From positions 47,645,097 to 47,709,096 of the forward strand of contig NC_077242.1 in NCBI RefSeq assembly GCF_947179165.1: a stretch of DNA of 64,000 nucleotides, given 5' to 3'. Under the pieces are notes generated by a model, which saw only the letters and a program-made list of their open reading frames with translations, made no database searches and was not told where the DNA came from. The stretch comes from Solanum dulcamara (taxonomy: Eukaryota > Streptophyta > Magnoliopsida > Solanales > Solanaceae). The stretch's first letter is position 1; each line of letters begins with the position of its first letter. Of this stretch, positions 23,381-34,790 are shown piece by piece. Made by a program: the position numbers and the translations under genes.

Positions 23381-23384
23381 TCGT

Positions 23385-24480
23385 TTGGATATTTGTTTGG
23401 TTGATTCCAAGGATAGTGGTGTTGTGCAAAATGGCTCAAAATTGTCTCTTATGTCGGATGTGAAGGCAAAACAACATAGTGATCCAACTTTGGTTGAATT
23501 GAAGAAAGTGGCTTCAGAAAAAGCTATTGAGGCTTTCTCTCTAGGGGGCGATGGTTTGCATTTCTACAAAGATCTCTTGTGTGTTCTTGATATTGATGAT
23601 TTGAGGCAACAAATTATATTAGAGGCTCACAATTCTAGGTATTTTATTGTGGAATTTATGGCTAAGCGTCCGAATTGCCTATTAGTGAAGGTCTAGCACA
23701 AAAAATTAGGAAGTTTTGCTCAAGATATTAGCATTCCTACTTGGAAATGTAAAGTTTTGAATATGGACTTCATTACAGGTTTACCTCGTACTCCTCGTCA
23801 ACATGATTCAATTTGGATTGTTGTAGACCTAATGACTAAGTTTGTGTATTTTCTTTCCATTAAGACTTCTTACTCAGCTGAGGATTATGGTAGGATACAT
23901 ATTCGAGAGTTGCTTAAGTTGAATGGTGTTCCATTGTCTATTATCTCATACAAAGGTACTCAGTTTACTTCTTAATTTTGGAGATTGTTTTAGAAGGGTT
24001 TTGTTACTCAAGTTAAGCTTAATATAACTTTTCACCCTCAGATCGATGGTCAAGCCGAGAAGACTATTCAGACTTTATAAGATTTGTTGAAAGCTATTAT
24101 GATTGAATTCTAAGGTAATTGGGATTCCCATTTGCCTTTGATTGAGTATGATTATAATAATAGCTATTACTTGTGTATTCAAATGGCTCCATTTGAGGCT
24201 TGGTAGGAGGTTTATGTCTCATAATGGTTGGTTTAAAGTTGGCGAGGTCGCTTCTATAGGGCCCGAATCTGTTTATGAGGCTATGGAGAAAGCTAGACTT
24301 ATTAGAGAGATATTGTGGACTACCCAAATTCGACAAAAATCCTATGCTGATATGAGAAGAAAAGAGATTGAATTTGAAGTTGATGATTGGGTTTACTTTA
24401 AAATATCACCTATGAAGGGTCTGATACGTTTTGGTATGAAAGGGAAGCTCATTCCACGATATATATTCCCATATTAGATT
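23385..24480 (+). pseudogene. pol: Element C integrase, broken
   Basis: The open frame 23385-23696 covers the region before integrase and the start of the zinc-binding part, where a deletion has removed most of the H-H-C-C finger (LEAHNSRYF joins a PNCLLVKV remnant). The core frame 23757-23975 has NMDFITGLPRTPRQHDSIW with the first catalytic Asp. The second reads SIISYKGTQ, with Tyr in place of Asp. The E region is near 24045-24080 with a stop. The frame 24142-24477 carries the C-terminal part, ending KGKLIPRYIFPY. Confidence 0.85.
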
Positions 24481-24858
24481 TTGAAGTATTTCAGTAACGT
24501 AGCCTATGAGTTGGATTTGCATTCAGAATTTACATTGGTGCATCCAGTGTTTCATGTTTCTTTATTGAAGAAATGCATTGGTGATCCTACTTTGATTGTG
24601 CAATTGGAGAGTGGTTGTGTGAAGACAATGTATCTTATGAAGATGTTCCGGTTGAGATTTTTGATCATCAAGTCCAGAAGTTGAGAAATAAAGTTGCTTT
24701 CGTAAAAGTTCAATGGAGGAATCAATTAGTTGAGGGTGCTACTTGGGGAGCCGAAGATGGTATGATGTCCTGTTATCCTCATCACTTTCCCTCTACTACA
24801 GTTTCAGCAGTAGGTATTAGTTCCTAATGTTTACTATTTCAGATTCATATGTTTCAGC
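24481..24858 (+). pseudogene. pol: Element C pol C-terminus
   Basis: Open frames 24481-24684 and 24615-24827 overlap through a frameshift and contain NVAYELDL, HPVFHVSLLKKCIGDP and IFDHQVQKLRNKVAFVKVQW. The tail ATWGAEDGMMSCYPHHF lacks a clear chromodomain. The 3' non-coding stretch before the LTR is very short, and I see no good polypurine tract. Confidence 0.8.
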
Positions 24859-24859
24859 T

Positions 24860-25963
24860 TATAATACCCCAGAAGTTTGGAATTCAAAATAAAAACAAAA
24901 CATTCCTAAAAAGTTTCGGTGCAAGCTTCTACGAGCCAAACAATGGATTGTACAAAGACCTACGGTCCATAGAAGGCCCTCATAGAAAAGGTCCTGAGTT
25001 AATTTAATCTATAAGTCTCTAAACATTTCCTACGAGCCCATAGGACGGGCTATAGAAAGAGCTACGGGTCATAGAGGAGATCATAGGTGAGATACAAAGA
25101 CACTGTATTTAAAGATAATCCGGACGAGGAGTTCCTACGCATCGTAAGAAAATTATGGACCGTAAGAGGACACATAGATAGAGATTCAGAAAGTTGGACC
25201 TTGAAGTTGTACAGGATGAATGGGGTATATAACTGTAGGGTCATCTATGACCGGTATGGATGGGTCGTAGGGTGAACTCCAAAGGCCTAGATTTGGACCC
25301 TGATTCCACAAACCATTTGGACAGCCCATATAGTGAACTACGACTCGTAGGTAGGGTCTTGAGGGCACTTCGGTAGATTTTACCTAGGGATATTTTGGAC
25401 ATTTTTCATTCTTTTTAACACTTAAACTAATCGTTTTGGACTATTTCCCATGAACTACATCTACCCAAACCCTTCAAATTTTCCCATTCTCTCTCATTCA
25501 CCTAAAAATCTCTAAATTTCTCAGGAATTTCTTTCCCTAGGTTTTCTTCTAAACCAAGCTAGGGTTTCAAGAACTCAAGTCTCCTTTTCAATTTCATTAC
25601 TAAGGATCGTTAAGGTATATCAGAATTTTATCCATGGATCCCTTTCCATCCATGGAGTCCCAAAGTATTTTTAATTTCTCTTTATGATATCTTTCTAAAC
25701 CCTAGGTTCTGATCATCTTGCATTGAGTTTAATCAATTATGCTTTTATTCAATTTTAATAATATTTTAATACATGATTTGATCTTAATTAAATGTTTTTG
25801 ATGAATATCATATGAACCATGCATTATGCCTATTTTTATGATTATGAACTATGTTTAAGAATTATGCATGTATCATGAATTTATGAACTATGATTTTACA
25901 GATGCTTTTAGACAAACTATCAATGTATTTTATGAAATCAAGGTTGCTTCAAAATGGAACTTG
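24860..25963 (+). mobile_element. Element C 3' LTR, truncated
   Basis: Starts near TATAATACCCCAGAAG and matches the first half of the C 5' LTR (8092-9240), including the region of CTACGG/CCGTAG motifs (24945-25355) and the GATTATGAACTATGTTTA block. It stops at 25963, where another LTR begins with TGTAACACCTCG. About 1 kb of its 3' half is not seen afterwards. Confidence 0.75.
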
Positions 25964-26146
25964 TAACACCTCGTACTATTAAATCCTAGATCTAGCCTAA
26001 AAATCAGAGAAAAGTTCAAGAAATGCACTGCCAATAGGGGCATGAGTGCTACTACTACCCACCGACTGTTCTATGAGTCGTAGAGATGACTCATAGACCC
26101 CCAGCAGGACTTAGAATTATTCTAAGAGATGAACCCATCCTACGAG
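25964..26146 (+). mobile_element. Start of another gypsy LTR, truncated
   Basis: TGTAACACCTCGTAC is a typical LTR start. It is followed by CTATGAGTCGTAGAGATGACTCATAG near 26070, the same motif class as seen at 29236-29290. The LTR at 26147 cuts it off. The block at 29236-29324 may be its continuation, displaced by the insertion. Confidence 0.55.
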
Positions 26147-28452
26147 TGTAATGACCTCCAAGGTCATTTTCCTACTTTTACATGTTTTTACTATTGTACC
26201 TCTTCTCGTAGTTTCTATATAGCTCTTATATGGTGTTGGGATGGGTGGTTTGGACATTGTTGAGGCTTAAGGTTTGAAAAAGGTGACTTTAGTCAACATC
26301 TAGAGATTTAGACATCGTATGAGAATTCTCATAGTTCCATCATCTCTAGAAGGTCCATTTTGGTCTAAAAGGAAGGTTTGTTTGGGTTTTGGAGTCTTCA
26401 TTTCAAGTTTGTGTGATTTGTTGTTTTAACTTTAAAGTTTTGTCCATGTTTGAATTCAGTAAACATTTTAAGTAAACGCGCTCGAATAAAAATTCCATCA
26501 GTACGGTTCGCTATGGAATGCCAAGTTTTGGCCCTTTATGCATTTTAAATATTTTCTTTGAAAAATCATTGACTTGGGTTAACATTCCAATGAAGAAACC
26601 TCCCTTGGGAAATCTGTCGATTCCGTTGAGTCCAAAATGCCATTTCCAATTGGATAGCATAGTCCGTTTGAGTTCGCGGGGTTCCGAATGAATTTCAGAC
26701 CCCAATCGGAGAGAAATCCCTTTTCTCAAAGTTCAGCACCAGTTGAACTGCTAATGCAGGCCACTTTACCCTTTGCGTTCGCGAGCCAGGGATCGTGATC
26801 GCGAAAGGAAGGGTCATTGGTCTTCGCGATCGCGGGATGAGTTTTGCAATCATAAAGGGTAATTTGTTTGGGTCTCGCGATCGCAAGCCAGAGCCTCACG
26901 TTCGCGATGAACAAAATCCCTTAATCCAGTGAATTAAATGCTTGATTTTAGCAATCTAAGTCCTATTTTGGGACTTAGAAAAAGAGTGATTTGGAGAGAA
27001 ATTCTTGGCCATTTTCAATTATTTTTGTTCTGGTATGTTAGGAATTCTTGAGGGAATGTTTTGAGACCTCTTTTCTGTCCTAAAAACCTTCTAAGTTTTG
27101 CGTAAATTTCATTGTTTCTTGCATTTTGAACTATTCTAGGGCTTAAATTTGGTGGGATTTTTTGAGCTCTTACAGTGCTCGGAATGTACCTATTTTTGGG
27201 ACACAAGTTCCTTGAGTTATTTGGGACCTTGTGACGGAGTTGATTTTTCGATATCATGCATGGGTCCCAATATCGAATTTTGACCCTATTTTAGTTCCAT
27301 TTTTAATTATAGCAATATGGGTTTCGCTGGCCTTGTTTTGATGTGTTTTTCGATAATTTGATAGAGCGACATCATTTGGAGGCGGGCCTGAAAGGAAAGA
27401 CTAAAGTTTAGTGGTTCGGGTGTGGTTCCAGCTTCGAGGTAGGTTATGACTTACTCTTGTTAGACTTGGTTTGGTTAGAATTGGTATATTTTGAGTAGAA
27501 ACACATGATTAGGGTGGTGATTGAAGTGTTGATATCCTATTGAGAAATTTGGAGTCGATGATCATCGTTAGTGACTAGTTGGGGTTTTAGTTGTTGGATC
27601 CTTAGTTTAGGTGATATCTTGACTTGTTTACATCATTTAGAGTCCTTAGAACTTACTCCTAGGTGATTTGAACTTAGGATGACGCTTGGTTGACTTGTAT
27701 GGTTTTGGTTGGTTAGTTGATATAATTTTTGGCTTATGCTTATGCCTTGGTTGCTTATGATATTGAAATGTTGGGATCGAGGCCATGCTTTCAGTACACT
27801 AGAGTCTCTAGTGAGTGTCATATAATTTTTGACATACCATTTGCCTTATTCACCTCACCGGTGTTAAAAACCCTGTTTAAAAAAAGAGTAAAAGATGATA
27901 ATAGGACTTTAGATTGATGAATAAATAGGAGGGATTTAAGGAAAAATCGGTGATATCTTATTTATGAAAATTCATAGCTGATGAGCTCGAGGTATGATTC
28001 CGGGCGGCCTTTTTATTGACTTTGAGCTATACTTTATTTCAATTGATAAGCTCAAGGTGTGAATTCCGGGCGGCCCATTGCTACTTTTCCTTCTTTTGTA
28101 TTGACTTACACTTATACTTTTGGATAGTTAGATCTGCATTGTATATTTACACATTATCAGATTTTATACTTAGTAGCTCCTGTATAGGTGACACCACATC
28201 GAGGGTTTGGTCTAGTATCAATTCGTCATTTATTTTGGTCACTGTCGGGCATTTTGTATATTTTGTATCATATTTACATATCTATACCCTAGCCTGACTT
28301 TTCTTTTGTTATATTTTTTTGCTTCCGCTTTCTTATGTTATTAATTATTTAATTAGATTGAGATTTGACTTTTGTTTGACTTGGGTTTGGCTTGCCTATT
28401 TGGGAGGGGGGGGCTATAGATGGCAATCATGGCCCGGATTTGGCTCATGACA
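26147..28452 (+). mobile_element. 5' LTR (about 2.3 kb) of a gypsy element
   Basis: Starts TGTAATGACC and ends GGCTCATGACA, with a near-perfect initiator-Met primer site four bases later. The start resembles the LTR at 59469 (ATGACC...CAAGGTCAT). Repeated CGCGATCGCG-type palindromes lie at 26765-26910, and a repeated GAGCTCGAGGTATGATTCCG / AAGCTCAAGGTGTGAATTCC pair lies at 27980-28074. No matching 3' LTR is present in the window. Confidence 0.8.
27980..28074 (+). repeat. Two-copy 67-bp repeat in the LTR
   Basis: A 28-bp unit ending TTCCGGGCGGCC occurs at 27980-28007 and again at 28047-28074, separated by a T-rich spacer, giving a period of 67 bp. It lies toward the 3' end of the LTR. Confidence 0.7.
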
Positions 28453-28455
28453 AAG

Positions 28456-28468
28456 TGGTATCAGAGCC
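28456..28468 (+). promoter_or_regulatory. Initiator-Met tRNA primer binding site
   Basis: TGGTATCAGAGCC lies four bases after the LTR end. This is the canonical primer site of plant gypsy and many copia elements and fixes the LTR boundary. Confidence 0.9.
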
Positions 28469-28659
28469 TATGTTTACCAGTCTCACCATTACAGGAGCAA
28501 GTGTCTAGTATAGTCTCGCGTATCGGTACGATGACGTCCTTATCCAATCTTTATGAGGCTATAGGGCATTGTTAGATATTAAATCACTATTCTTGTTTCT
28601 GATTATGCACTAATGATGATGAACACCTCTAAATCCTATTTGTTTCACTCTTTCTCAAA

Positions 28660-29235
28660 TAGTGAGGAAAAGATCTAATCGAGGTGGATGAGGACCCCCT
28701 ACACCTACAGATAGAGCCCAGGTCAGGGTACAGGTCAAGGTCAACACAAAGGCTGGGGTAGATCTCATGCCATAACACTAGTGTCGAAGCCAGACATTAA
28801 GGTTGAGCAGTTTTAGCATCAGCCAGCGGAGGAGGATCCATCCATCCTTTACTCGAATTCATGGCCACACCATTGTTACATGATACTCTAGCCCGGATCC
28901 TCAGTTTCATGGAAGGTATGGCTCGAGTAGGGAACCTACCTAGCACATCAGCTAGACCTCAGGTCCTAGAGGAGGCACAGACTTCAGGCTAGGCCGAGGG
29001 AACACCAGAGCAAGAAAGAAAAGTTAGCAGGTCATGAGCCTGACAAGAAGAGAAAAGGAAATGGTAATAAGTATTTTTTTCAGAAGAGGTCATCCAGCCA
29101 ATGTTCATCAGCTAGTACACCTACACCAAGGAAAAACAATGATTAGAGGTTTCATAATAGCCAAAATCTCAAAGCATAATGAAAGTCAAAAAGTTGGAGC
29201 CAAGGAAACAATTTTAAAATTTCTAAATGATTCAT
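28660..29235 (+). pseudogene. gag: gag remnant after the 26147-28452 LTR
   Basis: A gag-like leader (GTGAGGAAAAGATCTAATCG, in the expected place for the first codons) and a Pro/Gln-rich stretch continue in broken frames. Near 28990-29200 a Lys/Arg- and Ser/Gln-rich linker (KRSSQCSSAST-like) is what lies before zinc knuckles in this kind of gag. The conserved capsid core is missing, so an internal deletion is likely. The knuckles, protease and the rest of pol do not follow. Confidence 0.5.
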
Positions 29236-29324
29236 GTTTATGAGTCTTTTAACGACTCATATGGACTTCTATGACTCGTAGTAGTGAGTTGAGAGTGAGT
29301 CCCAAGGGTATTTTTAGAACCAAC
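29236..29324 (+). other. LTR-like fragment between two gypsy pieces
   Basis: Contains ATGAGTCTTTTAACGACTCAT and CTATGACTCGTAG, the same motif class as the truncated LTR at 25964-26146. It could be the resumed part of that LTR, but the match is too short to prove. Confidence 0.35.
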
Positions 29325-29760
29325 CTCAGGTGACACCCTTGATGAATAGAGTGTTCAAACAATATTCAAACATGTTTGTGATTGTATTCATTGATGACAT
29401 TTTGGTTTACTCTCGGAATGAGGAGAAGCATGCAAATCACTTGAGGATTGTGTTACAAACTCTAAGGGACAAACAATTATTTGCCAAGTTCAGTAAATGT
29501 GAGTTTTGGTTAAAAGAGGTGGGTTTTCTTGGTCACATTATGTCTAGTGAAGGGACCATGCTTGATCCTAAGAAAACTGAGGTAGTTAAGAATTGGCCTA
29601 GACCATTATCTCTTTCGAATATTAGAAGTTTCTTAGGCCTAGCCGGATTCTATAAGTGATTTATGGAAGTATTTTGATTGATCTCGTCACTTTTGACTAC
29701 GTTGATTCAAAAGAAGGTGAAGTTTCAATGGTCAAAATCTTGTAAAAAGAGTTTTTAAGA
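29325..29760 (+). pseudogene. pol: Element E reverse transcriptase, C-terminal half
   Basis: The open frame 29330-29659 begins inside RT just before the catalytic box and reads [19 protein letters not shown], so both aspartates are intact. It continues through [15 protein letters not shown] and [11 protein letters not shown] to a stop. The N-terminal half of RT, protease and gag are absent. The sequence is close to elements C and D and probably from the same chromovirus lineage. Confidence 0.85.
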
Positions 29761-30200
29761 GTTGAAAGATTGTCTCACTACCGCTCCTATCTTGACATTG
29801 CCGAAAGGGTCCAATGGTTTCGTGGTGTATTGTGATGCTTCAAGGGTTGGTCTTGGTTGTGTTTTGATTCAACATGGTAAGGTGATAGCCTATGCTTCTA
29901 GAAAACTTAAGGTGCAAGAACAAAATTATCCAACCCATGATCTTGAAGTAGCGGTGGTTGTGTTTTCTTTAAAGATTTAGAGGCACTATCTTTATGGTGT
30001 CCATGTGGATGTATTCACTGACCATAAGAGTTTATAATATGTATTTAAGCAAAAATATTTGAACCTTCGATAAAGGAGATGGTTTGAATTATTGAAGGAC
30101 TATGACATGATTGTGTTGTATCATCCGGGCAAAGGTAATGTGGTTGCCGATGCACTAAGTAGATTGTGCATGAGTATTGTTGCACATGTTTAGGAAGATA
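29761..30200 (+). pseudogene. pol: Element E RNase H
   Basis: The open frame 29762-29980 carries [27 protein letters not shown] and [19 protein letters not shown] then replaces Trp. After it come [17 protein letters not shown] (30000-30030) and [14 protein letters not shown] (near 30123). The acidic catalytic residues are present, and loss is by single nonsense changes. Confidence 0.85.
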
Positions 30201-30208
30201 AGAAAGAA

Positions 30209-31353
30209 TTGGTCAAAGATGTTCATAAATTATCACGTTTAGGTGTGAGTTTGGTAGATTCTAATGATGGAGTTTTTCTTGTGCATAATGGTTTGGAATC
30301 CTCTCTTATAGCGGATGTTAAGGCTAAGCAAGACCAAGATCCAATGTTAGTTGAGTTGAAGAAGTCGGTTGCCAAAAAAGCCATTAAGGCTTTCTCCCAA
30401 GGGGGAGATAGTGTGCTTCATTATCAAGGTTGGTTGTGTGTACCTAATATTGATGGATTGAGAGAGTTAATATTGAATGAGGTCCATAGTTCCCAATTTT
30501 CGATTCATCATGGGTTCCACCAAGATGTATCATGACTTGAGGAAAGTGTATTAGTGGAATGACATGAAGAAGGACATAGAGGAATTTGTAGCCAAGTGTC
30601 CATATTGCCAACAAGTTAAAGTTGAGCATCAAAGACCGGGAGATTATTCCAAGATATTGAAATTCCTTTTAGAAGTAGGAGGATGTGAATATAAACTTTG
30701 TAATGGGTTTTCCTTGTACTAAGAAGCAACATGATTCCATTTGGGTTTTTACAAATCGAATGACTGAGTCGGCTCATTTTCTACCAGTTAAGACTCCGAA
30801 GACTATGCTAAGTTGTATGTTTGTGAATTAGTAATACTTCATGGTATCCCCTTGTCCATTATATCGGAACGAGGTACACAATTCACTTCATATTTTTGGA
30901 ATTCATTTTAGAAGGGTCTTGGTACAAAGGTTAAGTTAAGTACCATTTTCTATCCTCAAATCGATGGTCAAGTTGAACAAATGATCCAAATTTTAGAGGA
31001 TATGTTGAGGGAGTGTGTTATTGATTTTGAAGGAAGTTGGGATGAATATTTGACATTGATTGAGTTTTCCTATAATAATAGTTATCACTCTAGCATCCAA
31101 ATGGCTCCTTTCGAAGCATTGTATGGGAGAAGATGTAGATCTCTGATAAGATGGTTTGAAGTAGGTGAGATGGCCTTGATTTATTCATATTTGGTTATAG
31201 ATGTTTGGAGAAGGTAAGACTCATAAGGAAGAGGATGAAGATGGCTCAAAGTCGTCAAAAGTCCTATATCGATATTAGGAAAAGAGACCTTGAATTTGAG
31301 GTGGATGATTGTTTTTTTTTTAAGGTTTCACCCATGAAGGTTGTAATGCATTT
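30209..31353 (+). pseudogene. pol: Element E integrase, truncated at the 3' side
   Basis: The open frame 30209-30535 covers the region before integrase up to its zinc-binding part, which continues with a shifted CPYCQQVKVEHQRP near 30600. In the core, the first Asp reads Asn (VNINFVMGFP near 30690) and the second reads Glu (SIISERGTQ near 30860). The frame 30981-31217 continues with the far core ([21 protein letters not shown]). The frame 31205-31390 ends the homology at KVSPMKVVMHF (about 31353), where CACTA-2 sequence begins abruptly. Confidence 0.85.
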
Positions 31354-31633
31354 TAGTACCTGTCCATTGCTTTTTTTGCAACATTTTTGATAGCAGAAAC
31401 CTACAGTTTCTGTTGCCTACCTGCAAGTAAAATTCAATTCAATTCTGGTCATTCCAACACAACTAACAACAAATAAAATATGCAAAATACATAATAACAA
31501 AAATAATTAATCACTCAAAATGAATAAAGTCATAATTTACAACGATTAAAGGTCTTTCAAACTTAACAAAAAAATCAAAATGTTTATAAACTAACATAGG
31601 AACCTAAGGACCATTTGCTATGTATTCACCACT

Positions 31634-32140
31634 CTATTCCTCCTCGCTTGTTTCATTTTTGTCATCCTTCCATTCCTCCTCCTCAGTTGTTTCATATTCA
31701 TTGTCCTCCCATTTCTCCTCCTCAAATGATTTATATTCCTCATTTACTTCTTCCTTAACATTTGGCATTATAAGCTCATCATCAGAAACCTCTTCTAGTA
31801 TGTGTTGACTATGTTCTATTGTGGTTTCTAACTCAACATCAATTGGTTGTTGAACAAGTGCAACATTATTTTGATACACCACATCTAATACATTCTCAAT
31901 TTCAATTGTTCCCACAGGTTTTATCTTAATAACAACCCACCAATTAGCCTTATCTCCACACAATGGATATGAAGTGTAATAGACTTTCTTAGCACTTTGA
32001 GCAATAATAAAAGGATCATAACTTCCGTATTGTTTGGTGTGCTTAACTTCAATTATATTATATTGCTGGTCCACCATTGTGCCTCTGTGTGATGGGTCAA
32101 ACCACTTACACCAAAATAATACTATCTTTTTTTGGGTCAA
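31634..32140 (-). pseudogene. TNP2-associated C-terminal domain (DUF4216-like) with acidic tail
   Basis: One hundred and sixty-eight codons. Residues about 8-75 contain VLFWCKWFDPSHRGTMVD and YDPFIIAQSAKKVYYTSYP, the pattern of the DUF4216 domain found at the C-terminus of plant En/Spm TNP2 proteins. The last 60 residues are strongly acidic with an imperfect repeat (EEEKWEDNEYETTEEE, then EEEWKDDKNETSEEE) up to the stop. It is the 3' exon region of the transposase gene on the minus strand. Its upstream parts are broken, so I regard the whole as a pseudogene. The name rests on recalled motifs. Confidence 0.75.
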
Positions 32141-32599
32141 CCTAAATATCTTACTTCAATAATCTCTTGAATTACACCATAATATTCAAAAGTTTGGCCA
32201 TACCTTCAACATCACCTTGAACGCACACACCACTATTATTGATTTTCTTGTTCATAGAAAATTCTTCAATTTGAAACTTAAAACCATTCACACAATTCAT
32301 TGTATGTATTGAGATTCAGACCCGAGTGCGATCTCTGTCACTAATGGCGATTGTTGGACATTTGAATATTCATCATAAAACTATAAATTAATTTCAAAAT
32401 ATTACAATTTACTATAAAATGAATACATTAAATGCTTATTGATTCAACATAAGCTTTCACACTTACATAATCCTTTAGCCATTTGGAAAACCTTGTATAT
32501 ATGGCTTTATTGCCCCATGTGTTTACGAACAAGCTGATATTGATATGTACAATTTTGTTAGCTAGTAAACACTTATTACTATGTAATTTGATAATATAA

Positions 32600-33486
32600 T
32601 TTAATACTTACTTAAGATATGACTGAATTTTTGGACAATTAAGCAGAATATGAGTCACAACTGATTGTCTTTCCATAGTAGTGAAGCCTTGTCTTTCACG
32701 CCTTTTAGATCCTCGACCACTTTGATTAAAAAATGAAATTGGTGGAAACATCGAATCACTATCACCCTCACCATTGTGATTAGGCCTATTTTTCCTACAT
32801 GGCACTTCATCCAAAAAGTAATAGGAATAAAAGTCAGTAGTTTGTCTCGCAATATGAGCTTGAACAATTGATCCTTTGATCTTTCCCTTCTACTTAATTG
32901 TTTGTTTGCAGCTTCTAAATTTTCTGTATGTATATATCTATATATGTTAACTAATAATTATAGAATATATAATATAAATAACTTAATTACTTATATAAGA
33001 AAATCATAACCTCTCAAATGAATATATCCATCTTGTTTGAATTGGACCTCCAATGTGGGCTTCTTGTACAAGATGAATCGAAAGATGCTCCATCACATCA
33101 AAGAAATTGCATGAGAAGATCTTCTCCAGCTTTGTAGTAATAATAGGAATATTTTCCTCCATCCTATATAAACTACTTTCCAACAACTTTCTAGAACATA
33201 AATCTCTAAAGAAAAGACTTACCTCTCTGACTAGCTTTCATATCCTATCAGGTAGATGACTAAAAGCGATATGAATCAAAGTTTCCATGAATACATGACA
33301 ATCATGACTTTTCATACCAATCAACTTTCCTCCATTCATATCTGCCCTCTTACCAAAATTCAAAGCATATCTCTCTGGCATCCTCAAATTTTTAACCCAC
33401 TCACATATTTCACATTTCTCATCCAATGTTAATGAAAAACTAGCTTTAGGCTTGACAATTTTCTCATTTTTAGTTCTTCCAACCAC
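32600..33486 (-). pseudogene. TNP2-associated middle domain (DUF4218-like), broken
   Basis: The segments, in minus-strand order, are as follows. Frame 33486-33238 holds KCEICEWVKNLRMPERYALN and GMKSHDCHVFMETLIHIAFS. Frame 33186-33004 has MEENIPIITTKLEKIFSCNF followed by FFDVMEHLSIHL and GPIQTRWIYSFER. These are hallmark blocks of the DUF4218 region of plant CACTA transposases. Frame 32814-32608 ends with THILLNCPKIQSYLK, the short conserved segment downstream. Intron-like AT-rich gaps and frameshifts separate the pieces. Confidence 0.8.
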
Positions 33487-33599
33487 AATTCTTTTCTCCT
33501 ATAGTATTCCTTGAAGTCCATTCTAGCTCTTAGGTTGTCTTTTGTCTTTCCCTTAACATCCATTACTGTGTTAAACAAATTGTCAAAATATTTTTTTCA

Positions 33600-34790
33600 A
33601 TGTGCATCACATCAAGATTATGTCGTAGGAGATTATTCTTCCAATATGGAAATTCCGAGAATGCTCTTTTTGGTCCAATTATGTTCAATACCATATCCAG
33701 GAAGTCTAGAAGGTGGAGATTGTATCTTTAGGCAATTGGAAAACTCTCTCCCAAATTTGATGGTAGTGGAGGGTCATTTTCAACCTTGTTTTTTTTTTCT
33801 GAATGCATGTTTCATCTTTCTAAACTCGTGGTCCATTGGCCAAAACTGACGATAACAATCAAACCATGATTTTTTTTATAATGCCTTAAGGTGAATGACT
33901 TACTATTTTCCATGCAATAAGGACAAGTAAGCTTTTCAGCAGTCATCCAACCAGAAAACATCTTGTATGCAGGAAAATTATTAATAGTCTACATTAAAGA
34001 AGCACGCATAACAAAATTCTGCTTAGTTGATATATCATAAGTCACTACACCTTCAAACCATAATTTTTTAAGCTCATCTATCAATGGTTATAGATAGATA
34101 TTATTTAAACTTTTTGGATTACGAGGTCCAAAATGTACGGACTTGTCATGCTCATTTCAGGAGGAAGATTGTATGGGATAAGAAATATAGGACAACAATA
34201 ATAAGGTGATATAGCATTAGAGAATGGTGTAAGCCATTTGAAAACAACCTCAATCTAACATTTCTTGTTTCACTAGCAAAGTCAGGATACAAGTTATCAA
34301 AGTACTTCCATGCTTTTCAATCAGATGGATGAGACAAGACATGCGATGGACTTCTATATTCACAATGCCATATCATATGTGGGGTAGACCTCATCAATGA
34401 GTACAATCTCTTTAATCTAGGAATAAGAGGTAAGTAATGCATCGCCTTAATTGAGACTATTTTTCCCACAGGAGTCCTCTTATAATGAGCATGTCCTCAA
34501 AACCTATAATTTTCTAATTCACTATTAGTCTTGTAGAACAATATGCAATTATTAACACAACAATAAATTCTATCGTATGACAATTCTAATTTGGAAACCA
34601 ATCTCTTTGCCTGATAGAAGTTCTTAGGTATGTTAAACTCCGGATTAACCAGTTTGCCCAAAAGATCAACCATTGAAATCCATAGCCGCATGAGGAACAC
34701 TCCAATCTAATTTAATATTCATTAATCTAACTGCAACTGACAAAGCAGAATGTGGACTTCCTTCACATAGTGGACGACTAGCCTCTTCTA
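33600..34790 (-). pseudogene. TNP2-like transposase catalytic region, broken
   Basis: On the minus strand, frame 34700-34497 has LLGKLVNPEFNIPKNFYQAK and the cysteine pair CCVNNC, then LFYKTNSELENYRFCG. These match the start of the Transposase_21 (TNP2) family. Downstream text such as STPHMIWHCEYRSPSHVLSH and PSDWKAWKYFDNLYPDFASE (about 34390-34270) continues the family in order. Numerous stops follow between 34200 and 33600. No intact catalytic acids can be assigned through the broken frames. Confidence 0.8.

Noticed and set aside
26695..26914. Overlapping minus-strand frames in the CGCGATCGCG region
   Set aside because: LTR sequence; the frames exist only because stop codons are scarce in the GC-rich patch.
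31634..31808. Serine-rich plus-strand open frame
   Set aside because: It is the antisense shadow of the acidic C-terminus of the transposase fragment on the minus strand.
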